This document shows, piece by piece, positions 1 to 11,811 of a DNA stretch of 64,000 nucleotides. The position numbers and the translations under genes were made by a program. Numbering within the stretch: position 1 is the stretch's first letter; every line of letters starts with the position of its first letter. The DNA is from Paramecium octaurelia. Taxonomy: Eukaryota; Ciliophora; Oligohymenophorea; Peniculida; Parameciidae. The notes beneath the pieces were generated by a model, which worked only from the letters and a program-made list of their open reading frames with translations, was not told the origin of the DNA and did no database searches. Location: positions 164,365-228,364 of the forward strand of contig CAJJDP010000009.1 of the NCBI GenBank assembly GCA_905182995.1. Reading direction: 5' to 3'.

Positions 1-1931
1 CAGGAAGTGAAACAAGGAAAGCAATTGATCACTATTCCTATGCCATTAATGAGGAAATAGGGAGAGGATTTAGCAGTAGAGTCTATAAGGGGAGAGATGA
101 AAACACAACAGAAAATGTGGCTGTTAAAGTAACATAATGACTTAAATTTCAGGTGATTGATATGAAGATGGTGAAGCAATCAATTCATTCCCAGCTATTA
201 AAAAATGAGATCAATGCACTCAAGGCTTTCAATCACAAAAATATTATGAAACTCTATGATGTATTTTAAACCTAAAATAATACATATATCATCACAGAAT
301 TTTGCGACTCGGTATTGTCTCATATAATATTCAGGGCGATCTCAATAATTACATCAAGAAGAAAGGAAGAATAGATGAATCTGAAGCTATACGAATATTG
401 CAAGCAGTTGTTAGTGCATTAAATGAAATGAACAAGAAAGGTTATATCCATAGAGATATAAAACCAGCTAACATTTTACTCAACGACAAGCAACCAAAAT
501 TAGCTGATTTTGGATTTGCAGTCCCTGCCTATGAAGCTAGAATCCAAGGCCGAAACTTTAATGTAGGAACTCCTTTATATATGTCTCCTTAAGCTTTAAG
601 ATAGTAAGGACACACTGAAAAAGGAGATGTTTGGGCTATTGGTATTGTATTTTTTGAAATGCTATATGGTAATGCATTATTTATATAGTGATAGGCAGAA
701 CACCATATAATGCATCTTCTGAAGCAGCTCTAATTTCCAACATTTAGCATTAATAATTGGTTCTACCTTCTTCACCCATGGTTTCTGATGAATCAAAGGA
801 TTTCATTCGTAAATGTTTACAGGTAGATGAATTTAAGAGATGGCGAGTTAAGGATATGACAGAACATACTATTATGCAATCAAGAAATTTAAGTCCTATC
901 GAACAAAGAAAACCCTTAAAAGAAATTCAAAATATCACTTTGCCAACTGAAAACTCTTAAGTAAAGAAAATTCAAAGAAGTTAAAGTTAGAACATCAAAG
1001 ATAATGCAATTAGAGATTTCAAACCTCAATAGATAGAAGAGAAGCGCAAATTACATGAGGAAAATTAAAAAAAGCTAGAAGCATAAATATAACGATCCTC
1101 TAGCTAAAATTAATTACTTCTACCTTAAAAAATAGTTAAAACCAATGCTTTTGAAGAATAGGTGCAACCTACTCCACCTTTAATGAAATAAAAATCTATA
1201 ACTCTAGAGTTTAAATAAAATAATGAGATTCTATTCTGTTAAATCAATTTCTGTCGTTTCCTTTATAAATTTTCATAACATTTGGCAACCTTAAAGGTAT
1301 TTCCAACTGAAATTAGGGACAAATTGTTATTTTTAATGGGTAAAAATATGGCAATTAAAATAAATAAGTTATCTACAATCTTAGACAAAGAGAACAAAGT
1401 AGAAAATATATTTTATTTGAATGATTTTGATAACTACAGAAAGAGTGAATCATATAAAAGATTCTGTTAAGCAATTTCTGAATATCAATAGAAGTATTTG
1501 AGACATTTTGACAAAACCTTAAAATTAGCCAATAAAAATAGTAAATTATTTGATAATTCAAACTAGATTTCCAAAAAGATTTAATAATTGGAGTGCTATG
1601 CAATAATCATTTACTTGAATCAGATTCCTTTTACAAGACAGCCCTATAATATTTAAGATTGAGTATAACAGAAATCAAATAGAATTTCTAATTTATTAAA
1701 TTTGACAAGCTAGAACAACTCTTACCAGAAGATGTAATTGTTTAAATTTATAAATAGTTATAAATGCATGCATTTATCTTTCAAGGGTTAATGGGATATT
1801 AAGATCTGATACAGAAAGTGTTAGACTATCCAGTAGATTATAAATAGTTTTAAAAAGTTTCCCAACCTGAGCTTTATATAGAAAGAAAACCAGGATCTAT
1901 TAGTTATAGTTAATTAGAACAATTAATGTGA
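1..1931 (+). CDS. Ser/Thr protein kinase, 5' end outside window
   Basis: The frame is open from base 3 with no start codon, so the N-terminus lies to the left; about 611 codons are visible. The kinase domain comes first: glycine loop IGRGFSSRVYKG, VAVKV, catalytic loop YIHRDIKPANILL, DFGFA, and GTPLYMSPQ in the activation segment. A Gln-rich linker follows, then a C-terminal helical region of about 250 residues. Four introns (129-152, 312-334, 669-688, 1541-1566) of 20-26 nt restore the frame. The order kinase-linker-helical tail and the GTPLYMSP motif resemble ULK/ATG1-type kinases, but that subfamily is inference. It is convergent with the next gene, 34 bp away. Confidence 0.9.
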
Positions 1932-1965
1932 TATCACTAAGTAGATATAAAATGTTATATATCAA

Positions 1966-2397
1966 TCAAATTTTTAATGGTAGGATCACTATCAAAATAC
2001 TCCTACCGTTTATAGTGATTCTTAGATTGCTCTCTTCGACTAATTTAATGGATTACTCCTTTGGCAAATAAAAGAAGCAATTGTCATTTTTAAAATAGCA
2101 ATCTCTTATATTGTATTTTTTAAATGCAATAATAATTTCTTCCATCGTTATAGTATCTCGAACTTATTATAGACCTACTTCTATGGGTTTATCACATTTT
2201 TGTATCCTTTCGATCATTCTTTTCTGAAAGTTAGTTAATTATTTTCCCGCTAATTGACTTGATTCATTTTTATTCTAAGTATAATTTAAAAATTAAACTT
2301 AATTTTATAATTCTTCCAAATAATCATCTTCTTCTTCGGCTAATTCTGCCCATGTTTTTTCTCTTCTTGGAATACTTTATGTAACTGTGTCTGTCAT
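1966..2397 (-). CDS. Small unknown protein
   Basis: A TGA-terminated frame of 143 residues from an ATG at 2397. I do not recognise the family. The N-terminus has an acidic segment after TWAELAEEEDDYLEEL; the middle is helical and charged; the end is hydrophobic. A 24-nt stretch at 2275-2298 begins GTTTAA and ends TTAG and could be an in-frame intron; because TAA and TAG encode Gln the frame stays open either way, so the protein may be 135 residues. No signal peptide or membrane span is obvious. Confidence 0.65.
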
Positions 2398-3418
2398 TAA
2401 ATTTATAAATTATATTAATTTAATATCCCTGATCAGGGATGATAGCTTTAATTCTGATAAATTATGTTTATTTTAATTAATTTATTCATAAATCATCGTT
2501 ATCTCATTTAAATTGTGTATTCATAAACTTCCCTCCTTCTAAAAACACATTATCCATCCGGAAAAGCAGTATAAGCTAAATAAATATTTGTTAGAATAAT
2601 ATTCATTGTGATTATAAATGAAAATGCAAGAACAACTCATATTCTTAAACTCTAATACTATAAATTCAATCGAACTTTGATGACAGAAACAAAGAATATA
2701 TAAAAATACTATTAAACTATTCTAATAACTGAATACATTCAATGTAGTTATAGGATAAACTTTAAAATGATAAATATATATATTATATGAGAATAAGCTC
2801 GTATAATTTTCTAATATTTTATAGTAATCTAATTGAAATAATTTTACAGTATATAATAATATTAGTATTCTTCATAATTATTTCCATACTAAATCATGAA
2901 ATCTACCAATAGTTATTTTTCCTCAGCAATTTGTTACTTCAACAGAGTAGCATTGTCTACCCTACCCTAATATATAAATAGAATTTCATATTTCTTATCA
3001 TAGTATTTTTACTTTTTAATATTAATCAAATTCTATTGGTAAAAGAAAATAGAATAGTTTGATTCTTAAAATAGAAATTTTATTAATAAGTCATCCAATA
3101 TAAAAAATGAGAGTTTCAGCTGCGCAATAATCGATCCTCTTAAACTATCAAAAAAGTGTGATTTTCAGACTCAATTATTAACTCTAATTGTGATCTTATT
3201 AACAATTTCTTGGTAGTAATTGTTATATAAAATACTAAATAATGCATGAAAGTTTGAAATAATGTATTTCATATAGGTTGAGGACATTAGAGGATCAAAA
3301 TATACACGAATTTTGATATTCTGTATTATTAATTTTAACAAATAAATTAGAAGTTATACCATTCATTAAACCATAATTAGTCCATTTATTATTTTTAATG
3401 TACTTAATAAATTATTAA
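2398..3418. other. Intergenic spacer, no supported gene
   Basis: About 1 kb of AT-rich DNA between the starts of one minus-strand gene and the end of the S18 gene. Open frames of up to about 100 codons exist if only TGA is a stop, but that is near what chance gives at this composition and none shows a recognisable motif. A weak C/D-box-like pair (TGATGA near 2679, CTGA near 2727) was seen and not accepted. Confidence 0.6.
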
Positions 3419-3938
3419 TCACTTCTTCTTTCTTTCAACTCCAAGAGTTTATCCTCCTCTACCAGTGGTTTTAGTATGTTGTCCTCTGACTCTCAATCCC
3501 CAATGATGTCTCAAACCACGATTACACCTTAACATAATTTAATTGATATACTTGATTTTCTTCATTCTTTCTAAATCTTCTCTTAATTTGGTTTCCAATT
3601 CGTTTGTTGTGACTTAATAATTTTTGCCATCCTTAAAATCTCTTTGTCTATTCAAAAACCATCTTGGGATGTTATAAGCTTCTGGTGATTTGATGACTTC
3701 TGTGATTTTGTGAGCCTCATCGTCAGTCAATTCACCAGCTCTCTTTGTAAGATCAAGACGGAGGACCTATAGAATGATTAAAAACATTAAATACCTTGCA
3801 AATTTAGATAGCAAATCTTCTGCCGATACCTTTAATGCTTCTAATACCATAAGCAAGTCTTTATTTTCCATCAACGTTTGTGTTCAAAATACGAATAATG
3901 TGTCTGAATGAATCAGCCTTTTCCAAAACCAAAGACAT
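3419..3938 (-). CDS. RPS18: 40S ribosomal protein S18 (uS13)
   Basis: A small-subunit ribosomal protein of the uS13 family, which sits at the head of the 40S subunit and contacts tRNA and the large subunit. The 163-residue product has the family hallmarks: [20 protein letters not shown] near the start, the N-terminal helix-two-turn-helix region, and the near-invariant C-terminal [16 protein letters not shown] followed by a basic tail. One 28-nt intron (3767-3794) splits FAIQICK and [13 protein letters not shown]. It is slightly longer than the usual 152-156 residues. GC content is higher than in the neighbours, as expected for a highly expressed gene. Confidence 0.97.
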
Positions 3939-4405
3939 TTATTTGTATAAAAGATTTAATTTAATTTAAAATTTTTAATGACTACTCGTCACACCATAAT
4001 TGAATATAGAAATATATATTGTTCAGATGATAGCTGGCCATTAATACCTATTGAATTGAATCTCTCTAATAATTTATGAATAAACAAAAATATTAATCAA
4101 ACAAATTTTTAATTACATTTATGATTTAATCTCTTTGGAGTGTGTATATAAGATATTAGAATTGTAGTTAAATGGATTTATATTCAATTTGAATCAAAAG
4201 GAAAGTGTTAAAAATAAAAGAATTAAATAGTAACTATTTTCCTATATAATAGGATAAAAAAATTATGGATATGGATAAAATAAATCTATATAATATTCTC
4301 TTGCATAATATATCTGAAATACAATCTTTGATAAAGAATAGAATTTTCTTTTAAAATTATTATTTCTAGTCAGTGAAAATTTTAGATATTTAATTATATA
4401 ATAAA
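3939..4405. other. Intergenic spacer, presumed S18 promoter region
   Basis: AT-rich, lies between the S18 start and the end of the upstream TPR gene, both on the minus strand. I see no gene or repeat in it. It must hold the S18 promoter, but no motif could be assigned. Confidence 0.6.
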
Positions 4406-7400
4406 TCATTTTTATTTATTTTTTTTTTCGAAAAATCTTTACAGTTTTTCTTCAATATCTTTATCTAACATAAGATTATTTTTAATTTAAGTAATTTCTA
4501 ACATTTATTATTGTTATTGAGGTTACTCATCATCTTTTTCAGTCTCTAATCTAATATCATCTACTAATTAAACATTTTCTGTAAAAATGATCATGTCATC
4601 TTATTATTCTCTTCTTATCCAAGGAGCTTCTGGCTTATTTTCAACAGATAATGGCTAAAATAATAAATGAGAATATAATACTCCAATGTCTTAAACTAAT
4701 TTTCTATCAAAAGTTATGGATAAAGATGGAGGAGATAATTTTGGTAAACTAAATGATAAACGTATTTTCAATCCACTTACAAAAACTATTGGTACTTAAA
4801 AGCAAATAATATTCTCTTTAGGTTCATCATAAAGACAAATTACTCTTTAATAATCAATATTTTGTTAATCTTTCATAAGGATTTATTCAATATGCATCAA
4901 TAAAATTTATAAACCCTCTTACTTTGCTTCATTAATATTCTCAATCAATTATTTGCATTTTTCCTTGGCTTTCTTGAATTACTTGAGTATAACTAAACAA
5001 ATTAATTCATTAAATTGAATTTCTAACATTTCTAACAAATCAGCATCTTCCTCATCTTCGGTTAGCTCATGAAAATCTTCTTCATTAAAAATATCTGACT
5101 CGCTTCTCCTTTGTTTCAATCTCTTCTCTGTGATAGAGAGTTCTTTTTAACTACTTGCCATTTAAAAGTCTCTTAGAGCCTCCTCATATTTTTCTAAATG
5201 AAACAGGAAGACTCCTCTAAAAATGAAAACGTGAAACTACTGAAACAATTTACCATTTCCTCTACATAATTTCAAACTATTAATTGCTTTATTAAGGTTA
5301 TTTTTGAACTCAATTTACTCATTTTCACTCTCCTCATTGAAATATATTTACTAGTCATCTTTGAACACTAATCTTAAAGCTTGTAGCATATCCTTATCAA
5401 ATTCAGCAGTTTTCTCTTTTGTTAATTTATACAACCTATTAATATTCTCTTAACATTAATTCAGATCACCTAAAACCATATAGCATTCAGATCGTAATTC
5501 TAATAATTTAGGATTATTTTTATAGTCTTTGTTATTTGAATAAGCTTTTATGGCATCTTCAATTGCAGCATTCGCAAACAAAAAATTACCAGCCCATACA
5601 TGCATTCTTGGATCATCTTATAGAATCTGAATGCACTATTGCAAATCTTAAAAAGCAGAATTCGAATCCCCACTTAAAAAATGGCATTTGGCTCTATTTA
5701 AATAAGCATCAGCAAAGGTTTCATCAAGTGTCAAACAAATACTAAAGTCATTTAAAGAATGCTTATATTATTTAAGTAATCCAAAAACCATTCCTCTGAA
5801 ATAGAAATACTTAGCGATGTTATCTTCTGACTTTTGGATTGCAGACTCTATATCCATCAGAGCTTCGTTCACTTAGCCTAAAAAACACTTCACAATAGAT
5901 CGAATATAATATAAATTGGCATTCTAATCGTTCATACTGTTGGCTTTGTCTAATAGTTCTAGTCCTTTGATAACATCTTTATACTAATCACTTTTTTTTT
6001 TGAAAGATTAATTAATATAAGTTACAGCCAGATAGAATGTAGGTTCCATCTTCTTTTAAAATATCTTCTAAGCTCTTTAAAAGAACTCCATACCTGCAGT
6101 GAATAACCCTGATTACACTTTTAAGATTCCTTCGCATAAAAACTTGTTATAATGAATACTTGACTCAGCTGGTTAGATTTCTAATAGATATTTATAATCA
6201 TCCAGTGCTTTTTAATGTTTAGACAAGCAAAAGTATCCATACGCTCTATACGCAAAAAATAAGGGCTTTAAAAAATCATTTAATTAATGGTTATTTTAGA
6301 TTTCTTGAAAATTAAGCATGCTTTCTTAGAATTTTCTTTTCATCAAAAATATTACAGCCTAGTTTAACTTATTAATGTACTTCCGTGAACAATCGAAATT
6401 TTTCTAAATAACTTTTCTCTGTGTCCAACATTGAAGATCTATTTAATGTGTGATAAGCAGCATAAAAGTCTCTTTATTCAATTTTCATCTTAGCTATTTC
6501 GTACAACGATTTGGTAACAGCTTTTTTAGAATTGTTGTGTTTTATAGCTTATTCAAAACATAATAATGCTTCAGTTGCATTCTCTAAAATAAAAAAAGTG
6601 AATTACTTATTTTCAATCTACTTAATCCTTTGAAATAATAGGCTTCTGAATTAGTTGGGTCAGTTTCTAACAGTTTTGTTAAATCTTTTGCACATTCTTC
6701 ATATTATTAGCTTTCGAATAAGGTAATGGCCTTCTTAAGCATAGCCGCATTTCCAACTGCTTATTCGCAATTGATGGCTTTTTAGTAAGATTTAATTGCT
6801 TCTTTGTATTAGCTTTACATTCTCAAGCAATCTGCTTTACCCAAATAACCTAGACCTTTCTGTGGACTTAATTAAATGGCGATATTAAAATCCTATTCAG
6901 CCTTATCAATTTGATTGAGTTTGATATATAACTTGCCTCTGTATATGTAAGCGTCGTAATATCGAGGGAACATCCCTATCACTTTATTGAGTATTTGAAT
7001 AGCCTAATCTACTTCATTCAACTTTTTATGAGAAATGGCTAATAGGAGATAAATGTTTTTGCGATGAACTGCATCCTACTAAATTACGTGCTAGAATTCT
7101 TCAATAGCTTTTTAATACATTTGAGTCCCCAAATAACCTATTCCCAAAAAATAATGGCCCTCTAACAATCTGGTGTCCACTTCTATGCATTTTTTTAATA
7201 AACTTGGAATAAATGAATTGTTTACTCAATAGCCTCATCAATTTACTTTTCTCTTAACAATTATTTACCCTTTTCAAATAACTTGATTGATCTAGGATTG
7301 TATTCTTCTGAAGGTTTGGTTGTGTCACTCTAAAAACCACTATAGTCCTAATAACCTTTGATTACATTGTTTTCGAAACTAATATCAAACGTCTGCTACC

Positions 7401-7867
7401 CATCCATGCTGTTGTTATTCTTGGATAGCTTTTTTTACATAGTTTAGGATAACTTCTATTTGCTTGGGAGGTACCAGTTTTACCCTTAACTATTGAATGA
7501 GCCTTGTCTAGTTTGCTTCTTCCTAATTGTATATGATCATATTTTACATGGTGTCTTGGCAAAAACTACCATTACGATTTGTGTTATTGAATAAAATATT
7601 ATACAGTTAATTTTTTGCTTTCTTATCTTAACTAAAATTGGAATTTTAACGCTTTCTATGAAATTATTCTAGACTTTCCCCACTTGACATATTAAACGAA
7701 TTTTGTCTTGTAGGATAAGCCTATTATTATTTTCGATAATGGGGTGTAGGATTTTCAGATACAAAGTGTTCTATATGTGACTTTGCTGGTGAGTAGGGTT
7801 GCTTTGGAAAGAATGACCCCGGTTTGTTCTTCACCGATTGAGGAGGTTTACTTGATCTATATTACAT
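4406..7867 (-). CDS. Large TPR-repeat protein
   Basis: A 1122-residue protein rich in tetratricopeptide repeats, which form helical scaffolds for protein-protein contacts. The first ~200 residues are polar and Gln/Ser-rich. TPR motifs start near residue 200 (for example EGHYFLGIGYLGTQMYQKAI, then AYIYRGKLYIKLNQIDKAEQ and GYLGKADCLRMQSQYKEAI) and continue in degenerate form to about residue 900. The C-terminus is acidic and Gln-rich, with QPQQQQQQ before a basic end. Introns: 7523-7547, 7203-7225, 6584-6606, 6359-6380. There is no catalytic motif, so a scaffold role, perhaps in ciliary transport or assembly, is only a guess. Confidence 0.9.
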
Positions 7868-8322
7868 TAATTTTGAATTTTAATATATTCCAATATTAAT
7901 ATTATTTATTATTTATTAACTGACTGTGAGAGTAAGCCGAACGATTGCAACTATAACAAAATAAACATAACTACAATCCCAATTAAATGCAGATCGATAA
8001 AATAAAAAAAAACAATTCAAATTCAATTTATCATTTATCATTTTTTAAAATGAGATAGCTGCCTAATTTATTATCTCATTACTATTCTAGATCCTTTCTA
8101 GACATTTATTTGAACATCTACTTTATAATTTTAATCATCTTGATTTTTTATTCTATATTGAACTTCTAATTAAGTTTCTTTATTTTTTGAAAACCAGAAG
8201 ATACTCAAATTTGTTCATTTTGATGTTTAAAGCAAATGAAAACTGCAATATTCGAATTATAGTCTCCTCACATTATGTAAAGTGAACTAAACAAAATTTT
8301 ATAAAATGATAAAATTATATTT
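7868..8322. other. Divergent promoter region
   Basis: A 455-bp AT-rich spacer between the divergent starts of the TPR gene and the Oxa1-like gene. It holds no supported gene; it presumably serves both promoters. Confidence 0.6.
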
Positions 8323-9468
8323 ATGATATCGAGAACACTTAAGTTATACAAATTCTCAAGCAAAATACCTACAGGTGTCTTTGATTTTGCCAATGTATAA
8401 TAAGGGTTGACTGCTCCTTCTAGTATTATGGTAGAAGACTTGATTACAAGATTCTCTGCATATACTCCTACCAACATGTACAATTCATTAGATGAATACT
8501 CAAGAGAATTACTACTTTATTTGGCTAATGATTTAGTAAATATTGCATATTTATTTAAAAGAGTTGGGGAATGGGATGGGGAATCTTAGCAATATCAATG
8601 GGTATAAAGATAGCATTTACACCTCTAATGTTTTCTGCATAATTAAATGCTTGTCGCATGAAATTAATCGAACCTGAATCTAAAAACTTTTAAAATATGA
8701 TTTAACGAGCAATGAGAGCACAGGACTTCAAGGCTAGTAGAGCAGCATAAAAATAATTTAAACTGTTCAAAAGAAAGCATAACATCAATATGCTTATTCC
8801 TGGATTGTCAATACTACAAATGCCCTTCCTATTCACATGGTTTTTATCATTGAGATATGTCTGTTCTTTGCCGGATAAATATGAGGGACTAAAAAGTCAA
8901 GGATTTTTATGGTAATAATAGTATTAATTAACAGGTTCCAAGATTTAAGTGAGTATGATCCTTACGGAATATTGCCCATTATGAGTTCCTTTTTCACATT
9001 TTGGAACATCTCTTTGAATCCTAACATGTAATCATAATCTACTGTACCTTTTGCAAAGTATTACAGATATGTTAGGTTCTTGCCCTTCTTTTCTATTCCT
9101 GTTGTTATCTTTTTCCCAGCTGGCGTTAATCTTTATTGGTGCTCCTCTGCATTCTGCCATTTAATTATTACAGCTCTAGCAAGACAAGAGAAGATCAGAA
9201 AGTAAATAAGACTATTTAACTTAGAATATTTGGAATTCCTAAATACTTGCCTGGAACAATATTAGAGAGATAAAATAACATGAATATCTAAACTATTGTT
9301 AAAGCTGTTGTTTAAGATAGAGCTGATTTGAATAATGATGTTGCAACAACAACAACGAGTCCTCCATAAAAATAAGTGTAAACTGATGCTTAACACATTA
9401 TGCATGAAGCTAAATCAGGGGAATAGAAAGTGAAGATCTTTTCAAGCAAACCAAAAAGTAAAAAATGA
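8323..9468 (+). CDS. Oxa1/YidC/Alb3-family membrane insertase
   Basis: Oxa1 proteins insert proteins into the mitochondrial inner membrane. The 357-residue product has the family pattern: a conserved helix WGWGILAISMGIKIAFTPLM-like segment (read WGMGWGILAISMGIKIAFTP), AQLNACRMKLIEPE, a central pair of helices around ILQMPFLFTWFLSLR, and the last hydrophobic helices FFSIPVVIFFPAGVNLYW. The start MISRTLKLYKFSSK is basic and Ser-rich, fitting a mitochondrial presequence. Introns 8536-8561, 8912-8934 and 9202-9224. The tail is polar and basic (ends KPKSKK), as in Oxa1 proteins whose tail contacts mitoribosomes. Cox18 is an alternative identity within the same family. Confidence 0.93.
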
Positions 9469-9509
9469 GGATTAGATACATATAAACGATTATATAAATT
9501 ATGGACAAA

Positions 9510-10094
9510 TCAGACCAATTAATTGAAATTAGGCTTAGCTACTTTTCTTTTCTCTTTCAAACCACTTTCTACACAAAGCATTTCATCCCAGGATAAGGGA
9601 ATCATCAATTTCTGTGTTTCTTAGTGTTTAGCAAAAAGTACTCCTAATTCATCCTCTGCTGTACTCAAATACAATTTTAATGAATCTCCGTAAGAGATCA
9701 TTCTTGCCTTTATGATGTCTCCTGGCAAGTAACATTTATTCATTTCCAACAAGTCAATTTCATGTAATCTTATGTTTTATTTTCTAATATTTACTTAACT
9801 TCAATACCTCAATACACCTTCAATGTAGTTATTAACTTTCACCCCATTTATCTTTAAAATTCTAACAAATACTCTGTCTTCTCGAATGCTATTGACTTAG
9901 CCAATTATGATGGCCCCTATTTTTAATTCAGGATCTTATTGATGGGATGGGAATATGGATATTAGTTATTCATTCATGGTTAGACTTCCCTTCATTGATG
10001 CAAATATTTTATCATCTTTCACGTATGTGCCAATGCCACTTTATAATTCATTCTTATGCTTTATTAATTCACCAGGAAAATATACTTTTTACAT
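9510..10094 (-). CDS. CSL4: Exosome subunit Csl4 (EXOSC1)
   Basis: Csl4 is one of the three S1/KH cap proteins of the RNA exosome, which degrades and trims RNA 3'-5'. The 186-residue product (human 195) shows YFPGE near the N-terminus, an S1-like central region (GAIIIGQVNSIREDRVFVRI), and the diagnostic C-terminal block YLPGDIIKARMISYGDS, LSTAEDELGVLFAKH, IPLSWDEMLC and EKRKVAKP. In this block, Cys residues that in many homologs form a zinc ribbon are mostly absent, as in human. One intron at 9784-9807. The start lies only 18 bp downstream of the Tubby stop on the same strand, so its promoter probably overlaps that gene's end. Confidence 0.95.
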
Positions 10095-10112
10095 AATTAA
10101 ATAAATATTGAA

Positions 10113-11379
10113 TCATTTTGATTAAAAATCGAATATAGTTAATGCAACTTAAAATGCCAATAGGGGACTAAAAGGACTCATGAAATCTAAATTAAATTAC
10201 TAATCATTAACTTTTCCTAATTGAAAATAAATCAAATCCTTAGTCTCATTTTTCATAATTAACTAAGTATTTTTAACAGAAGCTTGTTTAACTCTCCCAA
10301 AAAAGTCAAGAGTGTAAATGGTTTCTATTGTTATTTATTTAATTACAATCAAATTGTTTCTTAAGAACTGGTTATCTATTTTCAAATGTTGTAATCTAAT
10401 TTTCATTTCCATTCTATTTCAATAACACCATCATTTTCCTCGGTTATTTTAATCCAACTTGGTTAGTTTCAAAGAACACTCCTCCCAACTATATCCTAGG
10501 TTTAGTATTGATAATTGAATGTTTCTCCTTATCTGTTTTTACTCCATTGTCAAATAGAAAGTAATCTGCTTTTGATTACTTGCTTTATTCTACTCTTCCT
10601 ATCAAAGCAGCATCAAATTTAGATGAAAAATCTGGGTCCTATGACAACTTATATTTATGTTTATTCAATTATTTCCTCGCTGATATCAAAAACTACTTTT
10701 TTTCTTACCAATACAATTTATATTTTGGTTTAAAACTATTTAAACCAGAACTCTCCCTCCTAATTACACATTACAACATTCCAGCCTATTTCAATGGAGC
10801 AACTAAGAACTCCCCCATATAATCAGTCTAATCCAAACTCCTTATTATTTCTGAATAAGGTTTAGATTGCATAACTTTAGTTTGTTCAGGGATTTAAATT
10901 TCAGTAAAATTAAGAACTTCAAAGTTTTTATCCTCACTTTTAAATGCAATTTCTTCATTTTAAACCTACTCTTATTCACTTTCGCTAATTGTATTTTAAT
11001 TTGGAATTTCTTATTCTAATACTTCTTAATTCTTTAATTATTACTACTAATCTCTCTCCTAACAACCTTCTTCTATGGAAGCTCTACATTATTCAAAATC
11101 GACGATTTCTGGTTAATTCATTGAATTAGTCGAATTAATTGTCTAAATTTGGAATAGCAATTAGTCTTTATTCTCATTCTCATTTTCAAATAGAATCTAA
11201 GTATATTGAATCAATTTACTGAATTAAAATCGACCTCCTACAAATCATACTACGCCTCATTTGTTCCCAAATTTTTTGTGTATGTTCTATTTCGAATTAT
11301 GACATCTGCCTAAATTTTCTTTTCTATTTAATTTATAGATTTACTGAATTTTAATTATCATCAACTTATGATTACCCAT
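10113..11379 (-). CDS. Tubby-like protein
   Basis: A 399-residue protein with a C-terminal Tubby domain, which binds phosphoinositides and, in animals, links to intraflagellar transport for delivering membrane proteins to cilia. The first ~170 residues are Gln/Glu-rich and disordered. The domain shows GMLQCVIRRESSGL, YKLYWQEKKQFLISARK, GGVFFETNQVGLKQPRKM, LDFFGRVKQASVKNTQ and the C-terminal LLAFQVALTIFD, which matches the family's buried last helix. Introns 11344-11365, 11197-11219, 10325-10346. The start (MGNHNKS) was chosen because the exon-1 splice places the only upstream ATG in frame. Confidence 0.93.
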
Positions 11380-11811
11380 AAACTTGATTCTATGATTATT
11401 ATTATTTGATGTCATCAATAAGGAAATCTTTAAGAAACATAATATTTAATTTTGATAATAAATTATGAAAATCAATTAATTTTTTTAATCAAGGTTTACA
11501 TAATATTCCGAAGTTTTCTGCTTTACATGTAGACCTCTTTTCTTAAGCCATAATATTTTATACATGTAAAATTCTATTTTAAATAATAAAGGCTTAAATT
11601 TAATTAATTTAATAAATTCATCATTATATTGTAATTCTGTCTGTCATTCTCTATTTTTAGAAATCCTAAACAGTAAAGTGAGAGTTGATGCTGGCTTTTA
11701 ATATAAGGTCGGTAATTCTGGTACCTATATTATTGGATGGATGGGAAAGACTTACTTAGATTACGGAATTTTTGAATTAGATTATGCAAAATATTATTTT
11801 TAATATTAATT
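11380..11811. other. Divergent promoter region with an open stretch
   Basis: Spacer between the divergent Tubby and hydrolase starts. From about 11660 to 11850 one forward frame stays open (RVDAGFQYKVGNSGTYI) without a convincing start or join to the next gene; it may be a decayed exon or chance. Nothing else seen. Confidence 0.45.

Noticed and set aside
2679-2731. Possible C/D-box snoRNA (TGATGA then CTGA about 50 bases later)
   Set aside because: Box motifs this short occur by chance in AT-rich DNA; no terminal stem and no recognisable guide sequence were seen.
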